In this document: one piece after another, positions 9,498 to 16,234 of the stretch
Layout: each line of letters opens with the position of its first letter
Numbering within the stretch: position 1 is the first letter of the stretch
NCBI GenBank assembly: GCA_032988165.1
Contig: JANTQF010000529.1
Location: 1 to 16,234 of the forward strand
Length of the DNA stretch: 16,234 nucleotides
Direction of reading: 5' to 3'
From: Emmonsiellopsis sp. PD_33
Lineage: Eukaryota > Ascomycota > Eurotiomycetes > Onygenales > Ajellomycetaceae
The notes under the pieces: model-generated
Databases searched by the model: none
Told to the model about the DNA's origin: nothing
The model's input: only the letters and a program-made list of their open reading frames with translations
Made by a program: the position numbers and the translations under genes

Positions 9498-10562
9498 ATG
9501 CCGGCACTCCACACCCTCCACACCACCCTCTCCCCCTCCATCCCCGCCATAATCTCCGCCCCCATGCACCTAATCGCGCATGCGCCTCTCGCAGTCTCCG
9601 TCTCCGCCGCCGGCGGCCTCGGCTTCCTCGCAGCCGGCTTCTCCCCCACAGACCTAGAGAAGAACCTCTCCCACGCCTCGTCCCTAATTGCCTCCAACCC
9701 ATCCCTCCACCGCCACCAAACAGACAACAACAACACCCTCCCAATCGGCATCGGCTATCTAATCTGGAACACCTCGCTCCCCTCCACCCTGCCCATCCTG
9801 GAAAAATATCCCCCCACGGCCGTCTGGCTATACGCCCCCAAGGAGCCCGCAATCGAAACCCTAGCCCTCTGGGCCCGCGAAATCCGCATCGCCACCGGCA
9901 ACCGCTCCAAGATCTGGACGCAAGTAGGCACAGTGGCCGAAGCCCTCGAGACCGTCCGCGCCGTCTCCCCCGACGTGCTAGTAATCCAGGGCCAAGACGC
10001 AGGCGGGCACGGCCTTGAGCGCGGCGGCGCCGGCATCATCTCGCTCGTCCCGGAGGTCCACGATGCCCTGTGCGCAGCCGGGCACGGGGACATCCCTCTC
10101 GTCGCGGCGGGTGGGATTGCAGACGGCCGCGGCGTGGCGGCCGCACTCTGCCTCGGAGCGCAGGGCGCAGTGCTGGGCACGAGGTTCCTAGCGTGCTCGG
10201 ACGCGAAGATTGCGCGCGGGTACCGGGAGGAGATCCTGCGCGTGGCGGATGGCGGGGCGAGTACGGTGCGGACGAAGTTGTATGATGAGCTGCGCGGCAC
10301 GAACGAGTGGCCGGAGAGGTATGATGGGCGGGCTGTTGTTAATCAGAGCTATAGGGATATGGTGGCGGGGATGGGCGGGGAGGAGAATAGGCGGTTGTAT
10401 GAGGAGGCGTTGGGGAAGGGGGATGAGGGGTGGGGAGATCAGGGGCGGTTGACGACCTGGGCGGGGACGGGAGTCGGGTTGGTGCGCGAGGTGAGGACGG
10501 CGGGGGAGATTGTGGAGGGCATTGTGAAGGAGGTGCAGGGGATATTGGGGAAGAAGGATTAG
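9498..10562 (+). CDS. Nitronate monooxygenase (2-nitropropane dioxygenase family)
   Basis: An intronless gene of 354 residues, a usual length for this FMN-dependent TIM-barrel family, which oxidises alkyl nitronates (for example propionate 3-nitronate) to carbonyl compounds and nitrite. Visible signatures: the N-terminal strand and FMN loop PAIISAPM (16-23) and VSAAGGLGFLAAG (35-47); QGQDAGGHG (164-172), whose His171 matches the catalytic histidine of the family; and the phosphate-binding AAGGIADGRGVAAAL with GAQGAVLGTRF (203-230). A C-terminal AGTGVGLV (322-329) also fits. There is no signal peptide or membrane segment, so it is probably cytosolic, possibly mitochondrial. The start is in an ideal CACCATG context and I see no better upstream ATG. 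The coding strand is strongly C-rich in the first half and G-rich in the second. The neighbours do not suggest a pathway, so detoxification of nitro compounds is inferred from family knowledge. Substrate class cannot be read from the sequence. Confidence 0.92.
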   Translation: MPALHTLHTTLSPSIPAIISAPMHLIAHAPLAVSVSAAGGLGFLAAGFSPTDLEKNLSHASSLIASNPSLHRHQTDNNNTLPIGIGYLIWNTSLPSTLPILEKYPPTAVWLYAPKEPAIETLALWAREIRIATGNRSKIWTQVGTVAEALETVRAVSPDVLVIQGQDAGGHGLERGGAGIISLVPEVHDALCAAGHGDIPLVAAGGIADGRGVAAALCLGAQGAVLGTRFLACSDAKIARGYREEILRVADGGASTVRTKLYDELRGTNEWPERYDGRAVVNQSYRDMVAGMGGEENRRLYEEALGKGDEGWGDQGRLTTWAGTGVGLVREVRTAGEIVEGIVKEVQGILGKKD

Positions 10563-11030
10563 GGAGGGAGGGGGTTGAAGGGCGGTTGATCTTTGGGTAG
10601 CATAAGAGGGGATAGATAGGGGTTAAGGATGCCATTAGGTACCCACTCCCTATCCCTATAAATGTCTTAACCAGGCCGCCAGCATAGCAAGCATCTAGTG
10701 CATATGTAAATCGTTGAAACATATTCTCCCATTCTATTCATTTCACACATCCATATCCTCATCTACATATAAATTAGTATTATCTAGAACTATCTATGGG
10801 TTCATCCAATGATGATGATAAGTACGGAGTAACTAATACACAGAGCCAGATAATCCAAAGTAATCAATCAACCAGAACTAACCAGTTTACAAAATTATGC
10901 ATGTATGTCATGTTATTTTATCTCCATAGAATCAGTTTACCTAGGTTCCTATGTATGTAGTAGTTATATCTATATTAATATTAAAAAACTCAAGCTAACC
11001 TTGTTAAGGGGGTTTAAAAAACCAGCCTGC

Positions 11031-11046
11031 TATGTAAATTTACATA
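11031..11046. repeat. 16-bp perfect palindrome
   Basis: TATGTAAATTTACATA reads the same on both strands. It lies 17 bp before the larger hairpin. Confidence 0.85.
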
Positions 11047-11063
11047 CAGAATACTAAAACAAC

Positions 11064-11128
11064 AATCGTGCCTTCGCTGCTTCACCCACTTCTCCCGGAC
11101 TGAGAGGTGCAGCAGCAAAGGCACGATT
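11064..11128. repeat. 65-nt hairpin with 23-bp arms
   Basis: Arms 11064-11086 and 11106-11128 match as inverted repeats at 21 of 23 positions. One of the two mismatched positions can form G-U on one strand. The loop is 19 nt. The arms are GC-rich in otherwise AT-rich DNA. Related flanks TACTAAAACAA (11052-11062) and TACTAATAACAA (11135-11146) stand on both sides. It could be a miniature foldback element, an RNA hairpin or a 3'-end structure. Confidence 0.8.
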
Positions 11129-11473
11129 AATTAGTACTAATAACAATAATGATAAAAATAAAAAACAAAATAGAATAGAATCCATAGAATAGAATAAATA
11201 AATAAATAGATAAAAATAAATAAAAAAGAGTAAAAAAAAGAGAGAGAAAAACACAAGAATTAAATAATTACAAAATGCAATGCACATTTCCCCTCCTTCC
11301 CTTTTCACTTTCACTTTCCCTTCTCTCCTCTGTTCATATCCAGATGGTCTATTTCCCCCCTCTGCCCCCTGACCTACCCTCTGCGTTCTGCATTAGTGAT
11401 ATCCCACCTCATCCGGATCCAACCAAGCCACTTAAATAGCCAATCAGATCTCACGGCCAATTGTCTCCCGTCC

Positions 11474-11500
11474 GTTGTTGTTGTTGTTGCTGTTGTTGTT
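11474..11500. repeat. (GTT)n microsatellite
   Basis: About nine GTT units with one GCT interruption, in the probable 3' UTR of the unnamed minus-strand gene. Confidence 0.85.
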
Positions 11501-11715
11501 GACGGAAGTTTCGCGCTCGTTCGCCCCTATTCATCCATACACCCATCCAAATGGTCAAACCAAATCAGCTCCAACCAAGATCCCCATCAATCACTCACTC
11601 AACCAATCCACTCCCGCGCCTCAAATCCCAACCCTAAAAAGATCCCCCTCCCTCCAAAAAGGGAACAGGATCCAACCAGCCAACTGCTAGTATCCAAAAC
11701 CAACTCCAACCACCC

Positions 11716-14636
11716 CTACGCCGTCGTATGATTATGAAACAGCTCTCCAAACGGCGTCTTCGCCTTCTTGAACTTCCAACTACTCTTCTTCTTCTCGCGG
11801 TTCTTCATCATCTCCGCCCAGCCCTCGTCATCATCCTCGTCGTCGCCTGCATTAGAGTTATTACTACTACTTCCCTTGCCTATAACAGGCGTGCCGGCGC
11901 GTAATGTGCTGACGGGGCGGGCGGCCGGTGCCTGGCCGGGCGCGAGGCGGTTGGGTTGGTTGTTGTTGCCAAACTGGCCCGCAGGCGAGTTGGAGGTTAG
12001 CGACATGTTGCGGTTTTCGTCGTTCCAGGGGCGGAGGGTTGAGGCGGTGAAGGTCGAGGCGCGCATATTGTGCATGTTTCCTGGTTCGGGGGGTGCCATG
12101 GAGACAGGGCGGTAGCGGGAGGCGGTGCCAACGTTGCTACGTTCGGAGGGGGCGACGGAGGGGGTGTAGCCGGGGCCGGGGCCACCGAGGTCTTGAATGG
12201 GCGGGAGGAATGATTGGCGGTTGTTCCATTTTGGGTCGAGCAGGCTGAGGGTCCGGTGGTCGACTTGGGGGGTGCCGGGGGTGTTTGTTGTGGATAGCAT
12301 GGAGGCGGGACGTTGGTGCGGGCCGGGTGGTGTCATGAGGTTTCCGTTTGGCATTTGCATTGGCATCATCGGCATCTGTTGGCCAGGGGGCATTTGCATG
12401 CCTTGCATTTGCATCATGGATTGCATCCATTGGATCTGCGTTTGCATCATTTGAGCCATTTGGGCCATCTGCGCTTGGGTTTGGTCGCCGGGTGGGTTCA
12501 TTGGTTGTTGGGGCATGGCGCCTGGCACGTTTAGGAAGGGTTGTGGTCCCGTCTGGTTCTGTGCTCCGTTCATCCCCAGCATGCCACCAGGACCTTCGTA
12601 TGGACCGCGCCCGTTGGGACTTCCCCTTCTCATCGCCTTGGCTCGTTCCTCGTTTGCTATTACGCCAACCAATCCACCAGGGGGTAGACCTGGTGGTGCC
12701 CCATAAACCGAGGGCGTCCCTCCACCCAGCGCTAACGACTCGCGATGTGACGGATTTACGAGACCGGCACCAACATTGTACGGGTCGCGAGGGAGATTTC
12801 GCGCAAAGACAGGCAGGCTACCACGGGCTGCTGTTGGTTGCGGAGGCGCCTCGCCCGCTAGAGAGGGCGGTCCCGGAGCCCACGACTGCATTGATGCGCG
12901 GAGATTAGGGTTTGAAATGGAGGGATTTAGGACACCGGGCGGCCGCGACTTGTTCGGGAAACCATGCGCTGCGAGGATCGCAAGCGGGACGTCGTCGTCG
13001 TCTTCGCCATCGCTCACCTTTCCATTATTTGCAGGAAGGTCAGGGCCCAGAAAAGATGACCGAACTCCATCATTCACGCTACCACTCTGTTCCGGAACAA
13101 GCGGTTTGGCCTTCTCCCCAGTAACTTTCATCATCTGTTGCCTATAAACCGACAGATGGGCCTCCTGCTTCCTCCGCTGTTTCGCCGCCTCACGAGCCTT
13201 CTCCGCCTCATCCTCTTCGTCGTCGTAAGCATCACTATCCCCATCCGATTCGTGGGCACTAGCGGCATCACTCTCCCTCCTTGTCATTTCCTTCTGCTCT
13301 CGGTAACGCTCGAATTGAGCTGGGGTCATTACTTTATTAGGTTGTTTGTCTGAATAATTAGCGTTCTGTTCGTATCGTGCGGCTAGGCTGGCCTGAGCAG
13401 CAAAGGAATTTGCGAGGGTATCATCTTCAGGCGGAGGAGGGAGAGGGTGTTTTGTAGCGGCATGTTGTTGCCACCTCGGGCTTGAGAAGGGCTTGGCCTC
13501 TATGGGCGAGAATTCCGATGTCCGAGTCCGTCTGTGTGCGGTGGCGGAATTAACCAGTTTCGCGTCCTCGTCCTCAAAAGTAGCAGTGCGTTCAAGATGC
13601 ACCGTGTTTCTGTATTCTTTAGGGCTAACCACGGTCAACCCACCATTTGTTTCAGGAGGCACCGCGTTGAAGACAGGGGAGCGGTCCTCCTCCCTCATTA
13701 GGTTGTCTTGGGAGGTCTGGCTGTCGTTCGAGTGGGGCGAGGGGTCGACATTTCTGGAGTGGTCAATTTGGAGGGGTGACAAGTTCTTCTGGGTATCTCT
13801 AGACGGAGGCGGAGGAGAGTTATATGGAGACTGTAATAAACAATAGAATCAGCACTGGCCATAACCTAGAGCAAATAGGGACTGTAAACATTTACCCTGT
13901 TGACCGTGACAGGACTTGGAGATGACGGCGCAACCTCCCTAGGCTTCTCTTTCTCCTTTTCCAAGCCATCAAACATATTTCCAAAACCCGTCGAGTCACC
14001 CATAGTCAAGTCAGTCTCTGGCAGTCTGGGAGGGGTCGCAGTACTTGTAGTACTAGTTGTCAGAGCACGGTCTCTGGTGTTCGAATCCCTCGACCAAGGT
14101 GTAACGGCGTCTGGTCGCTGGATTTTTGGAGCCTTGGTTCCGAAGGAGAATGTCCGACCAGCCGATCGAAGGGAGAAGATGGAATCGTGCACTGGGGGAA
14201 CGGGGACATCTTGGATGGGGATATCGGTGGAGCTAGGCAAGGTGGACGAGGAACTGTACTTGGCGGACGAGGAGGAGCTATCGTAAAATCGGCCGGTCGA
14301 GGCGGAGTTGTTAGTGCCTCTACTTCCACTGGAACCAGTCAATTTCGCGACCTGTGTCCCCCGGGGGCGGGTATCCAGCACATACCGATTTTCCGCAGAA
14401 GGGGTGGTGTCTACGGCGGCAAAGATGTTATTTGCATATGGGTCCTCGGAGGAGCGGTTCCTGTGGCTGCCATCACTATTGCTGGAGTTGAGCGTGGTGG
14501 CTCCATCGAAGGACTTTCTATTCGCAGCGCCAGGACGCTCAAAGACCCGGAACGACGGTTCGGGGGAGGCTATCTCTTCCAGGGCATTTCCAGATGATTT
14601 TCGACGAGCAAACCCCTTGGGAAGCTTGATCGGCAT
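11716..14636 (-). CDS. Uncharacterised low-complexity fungal protein, 951 residues
   Basis: Two exons: 14636-13896 and 13830-11716. The 65-bp intron (GTAAAT donor, CTGAT branch, ACAG acceptor) keeps phase and joins VNR to SPYNSPPPPSR. I do not recognise the family. From the N-terminus: a basic start MPIKLPKGFARRKSSGNAL; a long Ser/Thr-rich disordered part to about 400 with many S/T-P sites; a charged, probably helical segment about 414-488 (MTPAQFERYREQKEMTRRES, an acidic run, then KQEAHLSVYRQQMMKVTGE); an acidic run plus VPLAILAAHGFPNKSRPP about 523-545; a Met/Gln-rich stretch about 700-741; and an acidic-to-basic C-terminus GWAEMMKNREKKKSSWKFKK (917-936). There is no signal peptide or membrane span. 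The compact motifs between disordered stretches suggest a conserved scaffold or regulatory protein. An in-frame ATG at 14714 would add 26 leader-like residues; I prefer 14636. Confidence 0.8.
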
Positions 14637-15660
14637 GGAGAAAGGGATATCTGGGCTGTCGGAGGGTCGAGGGAGAGGGGACAGCGAGAGGGAGGCAGCC
14701 CAGAATGCAATCAAGGGCTTCTTCTGGATGGGTAGCTGGTGTAGATCTCTTTTATGTACGGGCGGACTCGGTTCCTAACTCAATTCATGGATGGAACCAC
14801 GCGCTGTACCTCGCGACGTCGAACCAGGGAACCACCGCCACTCGAGCCGAGGAACCAGAACCAGAACCGGATCAGCTAGCGGTCGAGAAGCGCAATCAGG
14901 ACATGGACAAAGAGGCGGATAGCGGTGTACTGGAGCGTCTGTCTGTTTGAACGGGTGTGCACAGTCAGCGAGAGGAAACGAAGGCGAGAGGGAGAGAGCT
15001 GATGCGGTCGAGGAGCGGGCGCCAAACGGTAGACTAGCAAGAGACTGACAGATTGGCTGGCTGAGACTCTGAGAGACAGCTTCACCTCGGAACTCGCACT
15101 GACACTGACACTGACACTCAGACTCACCGTCCACAGAGCACGCACGGGTGACAGCTAGGGGCAGCAGATCGAGAGATAGGACGTCGCACGCAGCCCAAGA
15201 AGGAGGCGGAGGTAGCACGGCGCAGCGGAGGGGGGACGAGTGGCTGCTGAGGAGAGCGAGAGAGCCCAAAGGAGCGTCGGACAGCGAGTCGAGGAGAATG
15301 GGGCGAGGAGAGGCGGGTGGAGGAGGAGGCGGGAAGAAAAGAGGCGGGCGGGTGAAAATTGTCGTGGACGAGGTTGAGGTTGGAAGTTGAGGCTCGATGG
15401 ATGAGGTAAGGTCAGCCAGACAGGGATTGGGATGGCCAGGGAATAAATAGATATTTACTTGACGACACGATAGATATTCAACGGGAAATAATAGACAGAG
15501 AATGGATAGACAAATAACAAACAACAAATAAATAAATACAGGAATGGGAACAGAAAAGACAAGCAGCAGGCGGTGGCGATGTCTTGGGCCAAAATGGTCT
15601 GGCCACCGCTTTAGTGAGCGAAGAACGGGGAGAAAAGAAGAAATAAAAATCCCATCGTGT
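14637..15660. promoter_or_regulatory. CT-rich leader/promoter of the unnamed gene
   Basis: About 1 kb upstream of the unnamed gene. The coding (minus) strand is pyrimidine-rich with many TCTC/CCTC tracts, and there is a hexanucleotide repeat (CACTGA)n at about 15098-15119. Such composition is typical of long fungal 5' leaders. An open 250-codon minus-strand frame (15527-14775) exists, but its residues are Pro/Ser/Leu-rich and repeat-derived, so I do not call it a gene. It may act as upstream reading frames in a long leader. Confidence 0.5.
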
Positions 15661-15770
15661 CTTAACTATTGGCGGGTTCAGTATGCACAGAATGCAGCTC
15701 GTATGTACGCTTTTCTAAATTAAACCCGTCTTCCAGAAATTCCCCACGCATGCTGCTTTGTTCAGGGTGT

Positions 15771-15806
15771 GCTAAATACACCCGGGATCTCGCTAAATAC
15801 ACCCGG
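15771..15806. repeat. 15-bp direct repeat, 21-bp period
   Basis: GCTAAATACACCCGG occurs at 15771-15785 and 15792-15806. The first copy is preceded by GGGTGT (15765-15770), complementary to its own ACACCC (15778-15783), giving a small hairpin. Confidence 0.85.
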
Positions 15807-15980
15807 AAAAAAATGACTAATCAGAAAAAAAAATAACTGGTACCTGTTTTTACATATAAAACACTAGTGCCTAGAAGTACATGAGTGACCCAACTCTACT
15901 GGGTGCTGATATTTTTTATGCACCAGCTATGTACCTGGGAAAACACCATGAATTATTCTACTTGTGCTAAATCAACTACC

Positions 15981-16234
15981 TATAGAACAGCCGTGGATTT
16001 CCCATATAGAATGGCCGTGGATTTCCTATATAGAACAGCCATGGATTTCCTATAGAACAGCCGTGGATTTCCTATATAGAACGGCCGTGGATTTCCTATA
16101 TACAGCCGTGGATTTCCTATATAAACTCAGTAGCTTTTCTCTAGCTAGAAAATCAGCAGTTATTCTATAGAAATCCACAGCTGTTCTATAGGAAATCCAC
16201 GGCTAGGAAATCCACAGCCGTTCTATATAGGAAA
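15981..16234. repeat. Inverted minisatellite array (long imperfect palindrome)
   Basis: Six direct copies of a 21-24 bp unit (TAGAACAGCCGTGGATTTCC) have cores (RTGGATTTCC) at 15993, 16017, 16041, 16063, 16087 and 16108. They are followed by three inverted copies with core GAAATCCAC at 16170, 16192 and 16207, and a fourth cut by the window end (16230-16234). The switch is centred on the palindrome CTAGCTAG at 16141-16148, and the sequence on either side of it is still recognisably complementary (AGCTTTTCT left, AGAAAATCAGC right). The structure is therefore one long imperfect palindrome rather than two unrelated arrays. It is open in one frame (15964-16170), encoding TAVDFLY repeats, which I regard as a by-product. 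Confidence 0.9.

Larger units (their letters stand above)
10563..11715. other. Long convergent intergenic region, AT-rich
   Basis: 1153 bp between the ends of the monooxygenase and the unnamed gene. 10563-10720 is the likely monooxygenase 3' UTR. 10720-11060 is AT-rich, with the 16-bp palindrome TATGTAAATTTACATA at 11031-11046. A 65-nt hairpin follows at 11064-11128. 11130-11275 is very A-rich on the plus strand. 11281-11395 is a pyrimidine-rich plus-strand tract. 11396-11715 holds a (GTT)n run (about 11474-11500) and is probably the 3' UTR of the unnamed minus-strand gene. No coding gene is supported. Confidence 0.6.
15661..16234. other. AT-rich, repeat-bearing intergenic DNA to the window edge
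   Basis: No gene is supported. The region holds two copies of GCTAAATACACCCGG, AT-rich unique-looking DNA, and the inverted minisatellite array. GTGCTAAAT recurs at 15769-15777 and 15964-15972. This may be the edge of a transposon-derived or repeat-rich segment that continues past the window. Confidence 0.5.

Noticed and set aside
14079..14087. GTTCGAATC, a tRNA B-box-like motif
   Set aside because: It lies in the coding exon of the unnamed gene. No matching A-box or acceptor stem of more than about five pairs could be found upstream.
14775..15527. 250-codon minus-strand open frame upstream of the unnamed gene
   Set aside because: The frame is Pro/Ser/Leu/Cys-rich and follows CT-rich and (CACTGA)n simple sequence. 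It has no domain and fits a long pyrimidine-rich leader better than a gene.
15964..16170. 68-codon plus-strand frame with TAVDFLY repeats
   Set aside because: It is the translation of the minisatellite. Frame shifts between units (22 versus 24 bp) change the repeat from PWISY to TAVDFLY, so the frame is not maintained.

Overview
The window looks like nuclear DNA of a filamentous ascomycete, most likely in or near Aspergillus/Penicillium (Eurotiales). The reasons are short 52-89 bp introns with GT..AG ends and CTGAC/CTGAT branch sites, long pyrimidine-rich leaders, and a complete Pezizomycotina-type Pan1. The genus is an inference from style, not from a search.

Five protein genes can be supported. 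(1) 581-1675 (+) is an intronless F-box protein with ankyrin-like repeats. (2) 6705-1991 (-) is pan1, the EH-domain endocytic actin scaffold, rebuilt here as five exons giving 1499 residues. (3) 8515-7322 (-) is the RNA polymerase II subunit RPB11 in four exons (127 residues), with a 17-nt first exon and an unusually long 665-bp first intron. (4) 9498-10562 (+) is an intronless nitronate monooxygenase/2-nitropropane dioxygenase of 354 residues. (5) 14636-11716 (-) is a two-exon, 951-residue, low-complexity conserved-looking protein that I cannot name.

Layout: 1-580 is promoter-like DNA with short repeats. The F-box gene and pan1 converge at 1676-1990. pan1 and rpb11 are tandem on the minus strand. 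rpb11 and the nitronate monooxygenase diverge from a 982-bp intergenic region carrying CACGTG, CCAAT and CRE-like motifs. The monooxygenase and the unnamed gene converge over 1.15 kb of AT-rich DNA that holds a strong 65-nt hairpin. The last 1.6 kb is the long CT-rich leader of the unnamed gene, followed by repeat-rich DNA. That DNA ends in a 21-24 bp minisatellite whose copies invert around a CTAGCTAG centre and run off the window edge.

The genes do not form a pathway. They are a normal fungal mixture of housekeeping genes (rpb11, pan1) and accessory genes (F-box/ankyrin, nitronate monooxygenase). I see no cluster, defence system or complete mobile element. The points most worth a second look are the inverted minisatellite palindrome, the intergenic hairpin, and a coding-like, phase-compatible alternative first exon inside rpb11 intron 1.
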